A stretch of DNA of 64,000 bases from Diplolepis rosae (taxonomy: Eukaryota; Arthropoda; Insecta; Hymenoptera; Diplolepididae), in the NCBI GenBank assembly GCA_030998225.1, contig JAPYXD010000463.1, positions 248,001-312,000 on the forward strand, written 5' to 3'. A model generated the notes under the pieces. It did not search any database, was not told where the DNA came from, and worked only from the letters and a program-made list of their open reading frames with translations. Below are positions 47,412-59,037 of the stretch, one piece after another (the first letter of the stretch is position 1; each line of letters starts with the position of its first letter). The translations under genes were made by a program, and so were the position numbers.

Positions 47412-47735
47412 CGTTAAAAAATTTAGTCCGTTCAAAAACTGTCCGTTTTAAATAAAAATGGTATACAAAATGTAAAATTGGTTTTCCTACAAAAATATAT
47501 TTTTCTACCATCGAGTTTTTACAAATATAGACGGTTGATTGTACTTTCATAGAACTTCATACTCCATAAGTGACTGAACATTTGCCAAGCATAAAATTTT
47601 TTTTCAATTATAAATTATTCATCATCGTTGTCTTCGTTTATAACTGTAAGTTTGTAGGAAAACCAATTTTACTTTTTGTATACCACTTATATATAAAACG
47701 GAAACTTTTTGAATGGACAAAACCATTGACTGTCA
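47412..47735. mobile_element. Small inverted-repeat element inside E2
   Basis: Arms 47412-47488 and 47654-47735 are reverse complements (shared GTAGGAAAACCAATTTTAC, GTATACC, AACGG, GAAC/GTCC blocks). Non-coding MITE or fold-back. No duplication could be fixed. Confidence 0.65.
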
Positions 47736-48017
47736 TGTTTTGACTTAATCATTATATTCCAAAAAATTTCATGTAATGTAATTTATGGCTGAATTTTGTA
47801 TGCCCTGATGATGCTTCTGGAGTGGAAATAAAACGTTGGAAAATTTTTTTAAAGATCTGAAAATAAATGTCCGAATTGTACCCGTTTTCTTCTTCATAAT
47901 TAACAACACTTGGACGTTAAACATACCTAAATTAATTTAAATGTGAATTTCAGGTGATATGTATACTTTCGAATGCTGAAGGATGATACAACTATATTTG
48001 TAAGCTGGTGTCAGCAA

Positions 48018-49393
48018 TGTCTTTCCCCCCATTATTCCTGTTTATTTTTCTAATAATTAACTGCCTTGAAATGATAATGTGCCAATCTTGTAATTGTAAA
48101 TTGTTGAACATTCGTCTGTACAATAAGCATCAACGATTACATGAACATTTTCCAAATTTAAGAATACCGTGTCAGTATCGAAAGTGCAATAACATTTTTA
48201 CAGAATATAAAAATTTTACAAGACATATTTACTTGCAACATAGTCATGAAAATAAAGGACTCTTCAAATGCAATGTTGCAAATTGCAATTTTACAACAAA
48301 TAATAGGATTCATTTCAACAAACACATGAGATTTCATTTAAGTTCTCCCACTGATACAATCATTCATGTTTGCAGAATACACTCAACAGATGAGAGCACT
48401 GTCAGTAAGCAAAATAAAGAATCAGAGATTGTGAATTCAGAATATGCGGTGATGGATGTAGATGTTGAACATGAAAATGAGTTTCAGGGAATTCAGTTGG
48501 ACGATAAGTTTCAGCTGTTATCGGATGTTTCATCAAATTCAGAGGAAGTTTCTTTCATCGTGCAAGCTCATGTATCTAAGCTTCCCGAAGCGACAAAAAC
48601 ATTAGCCGAAATGTGCCTTAACTTAAGCACGCATCATTATGCATCGGAGCCGATTGTACAAGAAGTTGTTGAGAAAACATCAAAAGCTTTCACTGCTTGT
48701 AAACAAGATTTTCTTTCCACGTTGGATAATATTAATTTACCCGATCACGACAAGGAATCTGTGAAACAGATTTTTATTAATAGCTTTTGCGGATTAAAAA
48801 ATGCCTTTAATACCAAAATAGGTTTGTTACGGAATACTTATATGAGAAAAGATTTCTGTAAGAAAAATTTTACTATAATATTTCCAATAGAGGTGTTGTT
48901 TACGAATGGCGATGGTTCTTACACTGGATATTCTTATACATATGTTCCTATTTTCGACACGTTGTTTTCGATGCTATGCGACAGTAAAATTAGGAAATAC
49001 TGTCAAAAGCCACCATCAAAGGGAAAGGAGGGTGGATTATTTGATGTAATTGACGGAAAACTTATACTAAAGAATTATGCCCTTATGACTATACAAAATT
49101 TTATAAAAATTATATTATTTCAGGATGTTTTCGAGGTATGCAATTGTATAGGTGCTTTAAAAAAGAAGTTTAAAATTATTGCAGTTTATATGATAATATT
49201 AAATATACCTCCGCATTTGCGATCCAAAATTGATAATATTAAATTATTTATATTGTGCTTTGACAAATACATTGCTTCTTTCGGGTGGGAAAAGCTTTTG
49301 AAGAAACTTGTTGCAGATTTGCAAGATTTGGAAACAAATGGAATAACTATTTATGTGCCACCGCCGCGCAAACTCGTTTTTTCGCTACAGTTA
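48018..49393 (+). pseudogene. E2 gene 1, N-terminal part: C2H2 fingers and transposase
   Basis: ATG at 48018 is the first in the open frame (which continues to 49429); an inner ATG before CQSCNC near 48080 is another option. Residues ~20-110 hold C2H2-type fingers: CQSCNCKLLN with HQRLHEH, CQYRKCNNIF with HIYLQH, and CNVANCNFT with HMRFH. Then about 100 linker residues, then FPIEVLFTNGDGSYTGYSYT, YVPIFDTL and NIPPHLRSKIDNIKLFIL, typical of a large animal DDE transposase family with N-terminal fingers that recalls plant TNP2 (CACTA). The frame is cut after YVPPPRKL by an insertion at about 49394. Confidence 0.75.
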
Positions 49394-49849
49394 ACAGTAG
49401 CGCAATGTAGAATGAAATGTAAAAATTGAACTGCGCATGCGCCCATAGCCATGAAACGAAGCTCAATCCTTCTTATTCTTCTTCTTCTTCGTACAGCGTT
49501 AGCATCTAACTGGCAAAGCCTTGTACATTTGAACTGCGCATGCGTCTACTAAAATCCATTACTACTACACAAGATCGATAAAATCAAAATGGCCGGGACT
49601 AGTCGTGACATATCAAGTGTAATGACTAGCGCCGCAAACAACTACAATACTAGTTTAGATTCCAGTGTACGCATAAAAACTCGTATACGCACCGAAGTCA
49701 CATAAAATAGAATACGTGCCAATGCACACAATTCGGGTAATTCCGAGACTCGCGACAATGCTCGCAGGACTGATCGCGCTTCGGCTTCGATCTCCTGCGA
49801 GCATTGTCGCTCGTCCCGCAATGACCCTCATTCTGCGCCTGGGCACGTA
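49394..49849. mobile_element. Insertion of ~455 bp in E2 gene 1
   Basis: Separates YVPPPRKL from FVDGQTTTFYGTL, which are adjacent in the family as I know it. It contains GCGCATGCG palindromes at about 49432 and 49535 (each after TTGAACT), and a hairpin with an 18-bp perfect stem (GCGACAATGCTCGCAGGA at 49752-49769, complement 49793-49810). Ends and target duplication not resolved. Confidence 0.6.
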
Positions 49850-51246
49850 ATGTACTATTTTGTTGATGGACAAACCACAACTTTCTATGGAACTTTAATT
49901 GCAATATTGGACGATAGTTTGGGTAGCCATCAAATAGGTGGCTACACAGAAAACTTCAGCAAATCAAAAAATTTTTGTCGTTACTGCGAAATAAGTAGAG
50001 ATGATTTTCTCAAAAACTTTTTCCGTGTTAGAGAATGGAGAACTATTGAAACCTACACTAAGTGCGTTGAAAAGGCTAAAAAATTTAAAAACATTGAGAT
50101 AGGTATAAAAAGGGATTGTCCCTTTAACATATTAAACTACTTTCTAGTAGCAAATCCCGGATTACCTCCCTGTGTAGCACATGATCTTTTTGAGGGGATT
50201 GTACAGTCAGATATGTGGCTAGCCATTCGCTACTTTGTGCAGAAAAATTGGTTTCGAACAGGATTGCTTAATTTTCGTCTCAATGACATTAAGCTTCTAT
50301 CAGATGGTGCTATTTTTATTCCACAAATACAAGTTACGGGAGTACAAAAAAAGAAATTAACAGGTACAGCAAGTCAGATGAGACGACTGATGCAAGTATT
50401 TACGGCAGTAGTTGCGGATGTCGTAAAAGACTTTAATGATCCGGTGTGGCGAATGGTAACACATTTAAAAAAGGTCTGTCAGTTAGTTTGTTCTCCTGCA
50501 TTATTAATGGTCAAATTGCCTCATTGGCTTTTGAAGTCCGTCAATTTCTACAGTTAAGAAAAGAGTGTTTTCCAAACGATAATTTGAAGCCAAAGCATGA
50601 ATTTCTATACCACTATCCAAAGCTGATGGAACTGTTCGGACCTCTTAAGCATTTGTGGACGCTTAGGTTTGAAAGTAAACACGGTGATTTCAAAAAGCAA
50701 GTCAAGCATATTCAAAACTTTAAAAATTTGACACAAAGGCTTGCTTACAAGCATCAGCTAAAACAGGCCTCGAATGTTTTTAAGTATGAAACTTACGCCG
50801 AAGCAGAGAAATTGAAAAAATACGATGCACAGGACTTTAAAGATGATGCTATAAATCAAGCAATCAGGACCTGCTTTGAGGGATATCACAATAGTGACAA
50901 ATTTATTAGCGGAAAAGTCAAGTTTATAGGAATTTTGTATGCTAAAGATATGTCCATTTGCATTGGGAAGAACAAGTATGGGAATTTTTTAATTTGTACT
51001 ATTTACGTCATTGTCATCAACGCCAATAAAACTGAAATAGCGTTCATTGGACCTGAAAATGAAATTATTTACAATGAAGATGTAAGCGTTTTTCAACATT
51101 ACGAAGATGAAATCAACACGAGCATTACATTCTCTTTTTCATATTCCTCGTTGCTTTCTCCTGATCCTTTGCCACAATTGAACATTTTGTCCACAACAGT
51201 TTACGTGCCAAAATATCAGCTTTTCGATTCTAACGTGCAAGAGTGA
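49850..51246 (+). pseudogene. E2 gene 1, C-terminal part: transposase catalytic region
   Basis: Continues GTLIAILDDSLGSHQIGG, CRYCEI, LPPCVAHDLFEGIVQSD, FRLNDIKLLSDG, LKPKHEFLYHYPKLMELFGP and WTLRFESKHGDFKKQ, ending NVQE with a stop at 51244-51246. Acidic residues in DDSLG, HDLFEG and FESKH are the likely catalytic set, which is inference. One frame change of a single base lies near 50500 (frames 49850-50557 and 50446-51246 overlap). With the upstream insertion this is its only clear lesion, so E2 died recently. Confidence 0.75.
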
Positions 51247-51661
51247 GTTAAAATTAAACTTTTAAAATGTAAAGTTTGCATGTTGAAATTGAATTTGCCA
51301 CAACTGGAAATTAGCTAGCTTATAATTGTACATGTATAAAACGAATACACATAATCAAAAAATTCTACAACTTTGCCAAATTTTTACAAACTTTGTCGCT
51401 AACTTTCTATCTCTGTGTCATTTTAGAATGTTCGTTGAGTAAAATCGAGAGAAATGTAAAGTGAAGATTCGATTCCAACGCTCTTAAGTTACTGGACGCG
51501 TTTACGGTGTAAGCGTTACTTTTAATTTTCGAAGTAACTAAGATATTTCATTTCCGCTCATTTACTGATTGATGGAATATTGATAAAATATGATAATACG
51601 AAGCACTTATAAATATTTTTCATGTGAATAATTAATAACGCTATTTTATACTATTTTCCAG

Positions 51662-53573
51662 ATGCACGTAGTAAAAGTTTGGTCAGCCGATAGGAAAAAA
51701 AGGCTGCTATCATGCTTTTTAATACCGACAATATGATGCGGAATATAATGGAAACAGGAAGCAAGAAATTAAATATTGTAGCTCATAGAATTGTATTAGA
51801 AGAGGACGGTACTGAAATGGACGAAGATGAAATACTTTTATTTCTTATGACAGAAATGAAGTCCTTTATTTTATTGGAATTTGGGCAGGAGTGGGTTTCG
51901 ACAAATCCTAATACCGAAGACGATTTTTCTCAACAAAGGGAAGAAACCACGTCCAAGGAAACCTGTTCTACAAACGATATGCAGAGCCCTAAAAAAAATG
52001 TAAATGAAAACCAAGATGATAATTCCAACACCAATGAAGAAGGCATAGAGGAAGATAAAGAAAATAATGCAGCCATGGTTACCTTAGCTGAAAAGAATCC
52101 TAATCCTCAAGTAAAGAATGCTTTTCAAAATGATAAAGAAGATTCAATTTCTCTTTATTTGGAAGGAAAAAAGAAAGCCTTTTTAGGTTGGGACTCATAT
52201 CTTTTCGTGGAGAAAAATTTCTGATTCGAAATTGCAAGAACTGAACGAGGGCACAAAAAATATCTCGATCATCATTAACATCATTCACTCGGTAGTTGAT
52301 GACATGCGATTTTATAGTACCGAGATAACAGTTGACGTCCTGAGGAAAGTCGCAAAACAGCTAGTTACAGATTTTCCTCAAACATTTGAAGATAGAAATG
52401 ATGATGGAACGCGTTTCGATAATGGGTACAACTTGACTTTTAGAAGACTAAGGGACCGTAACATCTATTTAAACAGGCCGCACAAACGCCAATCTTTGCA
52501 GCAAAAGTTAAAAATTCCTTTAAACATAAGAAGGATTGCGATGAAAGTACAATCGGGTTGCATTAATTGGCAATCAGATGTAATTTCTCCTGATGAAAAT
52601 AAATTTATCTGTTGAGGAGAGAAAAAATTATCTTTAACACATCGATCTTCATAAGGCTCATACTGAAGACGAAATCAGAATGATAGTTGAAAACTTAGAT
52701 ATGACATATGGATCACAACGACAGTATTTGAATGATATTTCCAATGTTCCAAAAATAACAGAAATTTTAACACAATGGCAAATACTTTTGCAAAAAGAAG
52801 CCCTATTTTGGCATCTTCAAAAACTAACTGGCCACACAGTGCGGGAATGCAGCCACAGATTTACACAAAACCTGCATAAACTCTACGTTTTTGGAAAATT
52901 AAAAACGTTTTCAAAGAAATAGGAGAAGGTTGCACAGAGAATGTTAAAAATCACGATGCAATGTCAGTTCTACCGAGGATATTCAAAGAAACCATAAGTA
53001 CTTTGATCATACTTCATCCAATAAGTTTTTCGATTATCCTATTTTTTAATTTTTCATTGCACTTATTCATCATTTATATTAAAAAGTATACTTAAGTTAT
53101 GTAAAAGTATATAAATATGTTAATTTTCTATAGACAAAACGAAGCGAAGATAATGCTGACCTTGAAAACAGTGACGTTATTCCCGTTGAGCATCCTTGTA
53201 TTCTTTATAATGGCAAGTCAACTTTAATTACTTTATTTAATTTATACAACTATAACTGTCATTAGAACTTACAAAAATTCTGATTTTCTTTTTTTGCTTA
53301 ACAGGGGACAAAACGAAATACTGGCTAGCTATGGATGAACAAAAGTTTGAAGAAACGGACTGTTTCATAGTAGCTCTACAAATGCTCCTATGCGTATACT
53401 TTGTTTTTAATCGGACATATCCCAAAAGTAATGTTTGCATGCTGCTTTTTATTGAGATGTATTTGTGCAACATTATTTCGGAAAAAGGGACAAGAGCATC
53501 CCAATCTGACAAAAGTAAAGTCCTAACTTTATATAGAAATTTAAGCAAACTTGAAAGTGGATTGTTAAATTGA
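51662..53573 (+). pseudogene. E2 gene 2: CIDE-N domain protein
   Basis: After an acceptor-like TTTTCCAG the frame starts MHVVKVWSADRKKRLL (51662), shifts by one base near 51705, and continues NTDNMMRNIMETGSKKL, IVLEEDGTEMDEDEILLFL and LEFGQEW (to ~51895). This is a CIDE-N (CAD-type) domain, a ubiquitin-like protein-protein interaction fold known from the caspase-activated DNase and its inhibitor. An acidic linker follows, then DFPQTFEDRNDDGTRFDNGY (52360-52420), QRQYLNDISNVP near 52710 and FVFNRTYPKSN (53400-53435), ending SKLESGLLN at 53573. Frame changes near 52215 and 52615 break it. A GC-AG intron (53211-53303) joins YNG to DKTKYWLAM in frame. Confidence 0.65.
53211..53303 (+). other. Likely GC-AG intron in E2 gene 2
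   Basis: Exon ...CTTTATAATG, then GCAAGTCAA donor and TGCTTAACAG acceptor, then GGGACAAAACG. Splicing gives YN-G-DKTKYW in frame; leaving it in does not. Confidence 0.55.
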
Positions 53574-53689
53574 GTTTTTATGTTGAAGGTAATATTTGAT
53601 ATTTATTTATTCTTTGCAACTGTTATTTTCTTTACGAACAATTTAAGTGAGCATAATTTTATAATGATTAGTAGATATTAGATACAATG

Positions 53690-54360
53690 ATACTATAATA
53701 CTTTTCATTTTTTTCCAGATTATCAGAGTTGGAAAATATCCCGTTTCTTTTGAAAAAAAATTGTTGTTTTGAAAAAGTTTTCATGTTTTTAAGGTAATGA
53801 TTAAAGTTGGTAATTCCTTTTGAGATTTTTGTAATAATCCTCTGAAATTGATACAATGATACTATACTATTTTTCATTTTTTTCCAGATTATAAAAGTTG
53901 GAAAACCTCCGCTGTTTCTTTTTAAAAAAAAATGTTGTCGTTTTGGAAAAGTTTTCATGCTTTTAAGGTAATAATTAAAGTTGGTTATTCCTTTTGAGAT
54001 TTTTGTAATAATCCTCTGAAATTGATACAATGGTACTATACTATATTTAAAGAATTTGAAACTCTTTCTGTGGAAAAAAAGATTTTCAAATTCTTTAAAT
54101 ATTTGAATTCAATTGCATTATTTGCGATATAAGAGTTTGAAATTGTCTACGAGGACACCTGTCGACAATGTATCCTATCTGATACACGATTAGTGAACCT
54201 TCGATAATGTAGGCAGTGACAAAAATTTCAAACTCACCTAATTAATTTGAAATACTATACTATCTTTCATTTTTTTCCAGATTATCAAAATTGCATAATG
54301 GTTCTCAAGAAGGAGTTTCAGCTAATAGTTTTAAAAAAAAGTTCTTTTAATTAAGGTAAT
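53690..54360 (+). repeat. Tandemly duplicated splice-bounded exons at the 3' end of E2
   Basis: Three copies of an ~169-bp unit, each holding a TTTTTTCCAG acceptor, a 75-80-nt body and an AAG-GTAAT donor: bodies 53719-53793, 53888-53967 and 54281-54355. The bodies begin ATTAT(C)A-AG-TTG, reading LSELENIP in the first copy, which stays open for 25 codons. The second and third have stops. They resemble the end of the preceding coding exon (LSKLESG...VFMLK-gtaat). A SINE-like insertion splits the third unit (54045-54252). Confidence 0.75.
54045..54252. mobile_element. SINE-like element, palindrome collapsed, 11-bp target duplication
   Basis: TACTATACTAT at 54034-54044 and 54253-54263 flanks it. 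The second half matches 14532-14678 closely (TGTCTACGAGGACACCTGTC, TTTCAAACTC). The first half keeps only the outer parts of the palindrome arms; the tRNA-like core between CTGTGGAAAA and AAGATTTTC is gone. Confidence 0.85.
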
Positions 54361-55048
54361 AAATTGTGTTCAATAATTACTTTAAACTGATTTATAATGA
54401 ACGTTTCAACAGACACAACTTTATGTCACTTTTTTTTCAGATCTCCTTCAAGAACGAGAAAATAAATTTCATAAAATGTATTAATATAAAATTATCATTC
54501 TGTTTCACAATAAAATATTTCTTTTTATATGTTTCTTATATGTTTCTTATTTCACCTTATTTTATCTTATTTCTTAATTATAAATTAATATTCAAAATAT
54601 ATATACATAAATTTATCACATCCGCAATGTAATATTAATGACGCCAAGAAAACTTACAGCGGATTGGAAATTTCCTGCAATATATACGAGAAAATTTCTA
54701 TAACCTGCACATTTCTGTACCGATTGTAAATTTACAACTCTCACTGGTGTTTCACATAACCTCATAGTAAAATAACAGAGAGAATTGTATTTTTGCAGAC
54801 TTGCGTAAAAATCCTACGTTACGTGGTATCTACGTGGTATATAATCCTACGTGGTAAAATTACATTAAAGTTTTTTACAATGTAGCTAAAAAATAAAAAT
54901 GGCAAAATCCGCCATTACTCATTTAAAATGGCAGATAATGATCTGAAAATTTGACAAAATATTCTCTTGCCCAACCCCTTCCATAAGGTTAATGCGAAAT
55001 TTGATTTGGTTTTAAGGCCGATTTCACATGGAAACCTGGCTATGCCCT

Positions 55049-57350
55049 TTTAATTGCAATTCATTAGCAATGTATTCATTTGTCATTAGCATGTCTTTGA
55101 TTGTACAAGATTAAAAAGTATTTGAAGAAAAAAAATTAACTAATATAAGGGCGTATCTCAAGAACCTTTTACTCTTCAATCAAAAAAATAAGGGAAAACA
55201 TTTTTGTAAGCACAACGCTGGAAACGTAACAATATTACCTAAAGGTACTACAATATCATATTTTGCAATTGAACAGGGGAAAACTATTGTCATACAATAA
55301 TTATTAATTAATCAAAAATTCAACTTGTGGGAAAAAATGAACAATCGGATTCAATTTGCAATTAAAACTATTGAAAGATTGGTTGGAAAAAATTTTTAAA
55401 TTGAAAAATAAGGTTCTTACCCTGAACCTGACAGCTATTTTTGTTAGCCCAAGTAATGTAAACAAAGGCAATTCAAAATATAACGAGTCTCGAAACTCTA
55501 GTAACAAGCAATACAAAGCGGGGTCAATAAAAGGTTACAACAGTTAATGGGCAAAGAATAAAAGAAACCAGAATTTAATTAAAACGGAACTTGGCAGAAC
55601 AAAATTTATTTGAAGACATGAGAGATTCTATATAAACTAAAACTAGATGCAAGAAATGCCAGAACATCAAAGAAGGTTAGAAATAAAAAGTATACAAGCC
55701 TCGGAACTTTCCGAGTCACACGCGACAATATGGCGAATTAAACTTAATTTACCGCGTCACCACCTGAGAAAACGAATTTACTAACGACTAAATTTAATAG
55801 TAAAAACTCTAGTCCCCATGAGAGAGAACGAAACAAGTACCGAAAAGTACATAAATATAAAGAGGGAGCACTCGCGAACACAAGAGAGCAAGAGAGGAAA
55901 AGTGGTCTCGGTAGATGAGATGGATACTATCAAGCGTTCGCGTCAATTCAATACTGTCCGGTATTCCCGGACCACTTGCTAAAAGAAATTGAAGTAAAAC
56001 CAGCTTACGCTACCTGTACGACGTCTTGGAGTTCCGGAATGTACCGCAGGATAAATTCCCTTTCCATAGCAACGGTCTCTTTTATTTTCAAAATACCTCC
56101 TGGAGATTTAGACTCGAAAAAAGAATGGGCAACGGCACGTGTTTCCATGAGTCGCAGGACGAGAGTGTCGAAGGAAGTCGCGACGCCAGAAAAGTTCCCG
56201 ACCTGCCCCACGAATTAATCGCGTGACCCAATCGCGGACCCAGAAGCAGGTCACATCACATATTTCTAATAGACGACTAGGCAAATCGAGCCTAGTACAA
56301 TAATTGCCCTCGGCAAACAATTTTTATAAACACACGGTTCTCTTTTATACGGCGAACGGCACGTGTAGTACATTGGTACTATGTTAAATAGTGTCCAATA
56401 ATATTATTTAACATAAATTTAGTATTTCTAATGTTGATAATACTAAATATAAAGTCCTGAGGCCAGTGTGCCCCAGACTGCATCTTCCGGGTCACGTGGT
56501 GGTATCTATAATGGCGTCGATAATCGATCCTTCGATGAGTCGAGACTCGTCCAGTATCGACGCTCGATCCGGCGTCATGGCTGCCAGTGTTTACTTCTGC
56601 TCGGAACCGGCTACCTCTCTTCTCCAACGCCGCTGTCCTCTAGTGCCGCTGTCCTCTAGTGCCGTTGTCCTCGTGTTGTGCATGGAACAGACGGGACAGG
56701 AAGCGTAAGTGCGGGTAGTGCGTGATAAGTGTTACGAGTGCTCTCGGGTGGCAACGAAAGGCGGTCTCTCGTCACACGACTTTTTAAACCGGGACATAAC
56801 ATAACATAACATAATTCATTATTGAGCTTAATATCAGTTGCATAGTTTGTCATTTAACGAATATTAACTGTACGCATATCATACGTAAACCTTTATTTAA
56901 AAATTGATAACAAAAATAGTTGAATCACATCAAGTTGGAGTTCAACCTACATTCCAGATAATATGTGAACAAATTTTACTAGGCTGGTTTCTAAATTCTA
57001 TAAAGTTAAAGACCTAATTGCACAATATCATTGATCTGTGAGATTGCTCTTGAAGCCGAAATTTTAAAGGAAGGTACATATAATTTAAGTAAATGCAGTT
57101 TAATTAATTATATATTTAGTATCTGTAATAAAAATAGAACTGCTATTGTTTTATTGTAGCTCCAAAAAATAATTTTAAACAAAAATGTGTAAATCTTTTT
57201 CAGAAAAATCATATAAAATCAAAGGAACTAAGACCTGTATCGTCCAGGATAAGAAAAAAGTTTCCACAAATTGTAAAAAACGTAATGATACGTTCAAATT
57301 GCAGGAAACGATTCAGCCAATTTAATATAATTGAATTTGAATTTTAGAAT
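55049..57350. other. Unresolved region, locally GC-rich
   Basis: No gene recognised. 55900-56800 is GC-richer than its surroundings. On the minus strand at 56490-56540 lie an ATCGATTATCGA-type site and a CACGTGACCCGGAAG site (E-box next to an ETS-type site), a promoter-like pairing. Short tandem repeats: CTGTCCTCTAGTGCCG x ~2.5 at 56631-56672 and ATAAC x 4 at about 56797-56815. It is a reasonable place to look for PTPA exon 1. Confidence 0.35.
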
Positions 57351-57815
57351 ATAATCAACCTAATTGAAATGGATAAAGCACAAATAAATAATAATAATGA
57401 AGGACCAGTAGACGAAGTAGAAAATGATCAGCACTTTTTATTAAATTACCAAATCACAATGAAGAATGTAAGAATGATTATCATATAGCAGGCGATGAAG
57501 TTCTCAGCCAAATAAAAGAGAAGTTTGCGGAAACTACTATCTCTGGGAAAAGATTTTGCTTTTAAGTCTGGCATGTAAATCATGGGACCGTAAGAAATTA
57601 ATAAATGAACTTAATACAACTGAACAAAAGTTTAAGAAGCCAAGAAAACTGTGGCTGAAAAAGGGATATCGGCATCACCCGACCCAAAATTGGGGTGAAA
57701 TTGCCAGTGAAAACTGAAATTTTAGTACAACATTTTCACGAGGATGACGATAATAGTCACTTGATGCCAGGTACGAAGGACTTAGTATCAGTCAAACAAG
57801 AAGATGATTATCGCT
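57351..57815 (+). pseudogene. Second fragment of the 3.9-kb element's transposase family
   Basis: In shifting frames: IKEKFAETTISGKRFCF, LACKSWDRKKLINELN, KKPRKLWLKKG, then SASPDPKLGVKLPVKTEILV and LMPGTKDLVSVKQEDD. Block for block this matches LTLAPKSWGRRRLTKEF, RKAKKLV, NGILTSPN and SRMMSGMKDFVYVK of the gene at 33615-35799, but it is well diverged, so it is a different member. It ends where a SINE-like fragment begins (57813). Confidence 0.7.
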
Positions 57816-57893
57816 AGTCGCGTATGAGATAGGATACGCTGTCGACAGGTGTCCTCGTAGACAATTTCAAACTCTTATATCGCAATGTTACGT
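57813..57893 (-). repeat. Fragment of the SINE-like family
   Basis: Reverse complement of the GATATAAGAGTTTGAAATTG...TGTCTACGAGGACACCTGTC segment of 14558-14640. Confidence 0.85.
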
Positions 57894-58100
57894 ACGACCT
57901 TCAAAAAATAATTGAAAATAAAATTAATTATTGGATCTATAACTTACTTCGTGCGGCTTGCTAAGAGATGGCGTAACTTGATTATTATTCCATCGTTCTA
58001 ATATTCTGAACATGCGTTGGAAAGCTACGGTCATTGTGCGTCTTTTTGAGTATGTCATCCAGTTGAAGCGTAAACAACAATAATTTTTTTTCACTCAAAT

Positions 58101-59037
58101 ATGTCGAACTTTGTGCCTGAAAAAGTGTTTTTGTGGGGAGTTCTTCTTCATTACTTTAATATGAAGAAAACTGCTGCCGAAAGTCATCGTATTTTGGTGC
58201 AAGATTATGGTGAACATGCTATAGCTGAGCGAACGTGCCAAAAGTTGTTCGCACGATTTAAAAGTGGTGATTTTGGCTTGGAAGACGAAGAATATCCTGG
58301 GCAACCAAAAAAGTTTGAAGATGAAGAACTGGAAGCATTACTCGATGAAGATTGTTGCCAAACACAAGAAGAGCTCGCAGAATCCTTGGGAGTCACTCAA
58401 GCAGCCATTTCAAAACGTTTAAAAGCAGCCGGATACATTCAGAAGCAAGGAAATTGGGTTTCACATGAACTCAAGCCGAGAGACGTTGAAAGGCGGTTTT
58501 GCATGTCCGAAATGCTGCTGAAACGCCAAAAAAAAAGTCATTTTTGCATCGGATTGTTACTGGTGATGAAAAGTGGATCCATTACGACAACCCCAAGCAC
58601 AAAAAATCATATGTGAAACCCGGTTAACCAGCCAAATCAACGGCAAAGCCGAATATCCATGGCGCAAACGTAATGCTCTGTATTTGGTGGGATCAGAAGG
58701 GTGTACTGTATTATGAGCGAGGCAATAATTTTCCATCAAAAAAACGCTCGGCCCCATGTTGCTCTTCTGGTTAAGAACTATTTGGAAAACAGTGGATGGG
58801 AAGTTTTACCCTACTTGCCTCATAGCCCAGACCTTGCCCCTTCTGACTACCATTTGTTCCGGTCGATGCAGAACGCCCTCACTGGAATATGGTTCACATC
58901 AGAACAGGGTATCAAAGATTGGCTTGATTCATTCTTGGTCGCCAAGCCGGCGCAGTTCTTTTGGGATGGAATCGACTCGAATTGCCAGAGAGATGGGAAA
59001 AAGTCATAGCTTCAGATGGGCAATACTTTAAATAATA
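58101..59037 (+). pseudogene. mariner transposase relic (copy 5)
   Basis: ATG at 58101, then MSNFVPEKVFLWGVLLHYF, FARFKSGDFGLEDEE, ELEALLDEDCCQTQEELAES, VTQAAISKRLKAAGYI, DLKPRD-like KPRDVERRF, VTGDEKWIHY-type first Asp, PHVALLVKNYLEN, and LAPSDYHLF for the third Asp. Lesions: one A lost in the A-run at 58526-58535, a TAA at 58625-58627 (probably a Gln codon), an internal deletion of about 100 bp near 58716, and the second catalytic Asp replaced by Lys (HQKNARPHV). Its N-terminus resembles the deletion derivative at 9487-10021. Confidence 0.9.

Larger units (their letters stand above)
46481..55048 (+). mobile_element. TIR-family E, copy E2: 8.6-kb two-gene DNA transposon
   Basis: The left arm from 46481 (GTGAAATCGGCCTTAAAACC, AAGGGGTTGGGCAAGAGA, TGAGTAATGGCGGATTTTAC) is matched by the right arm 54880-55048 in reverse complement. 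The right end reads AAGGGCATAGCCAGGTTTCC on the minus strand. The left arm has lost its outermost ~25 bp to a TA-rich simple repeat. The left subterminal region (to ~47085) is shared with E1. Between the arms are a C2H2/DDE-type transposase (48018-51246) and a CIDE-N-domain gene (51662-53573), both on the plus strand. It lies 5' of PTPA exon A, probably within PTPA intron 1. Confidence 0.8.

Noticed and set aside
47805..47842. Further hammerhead-like motif (CCTGATGATG...AAACG)
   Set aside because: Stem II does not pair and the GAAA block is displaced by extra bases.
48018..51246. Firm CACTA/EnSpm label for the E2 transposase
   Set aside because: The ends start AGGGCAT rather than CACTA and no target duplication could be read; only a TNP2-like resemblance is claimed.
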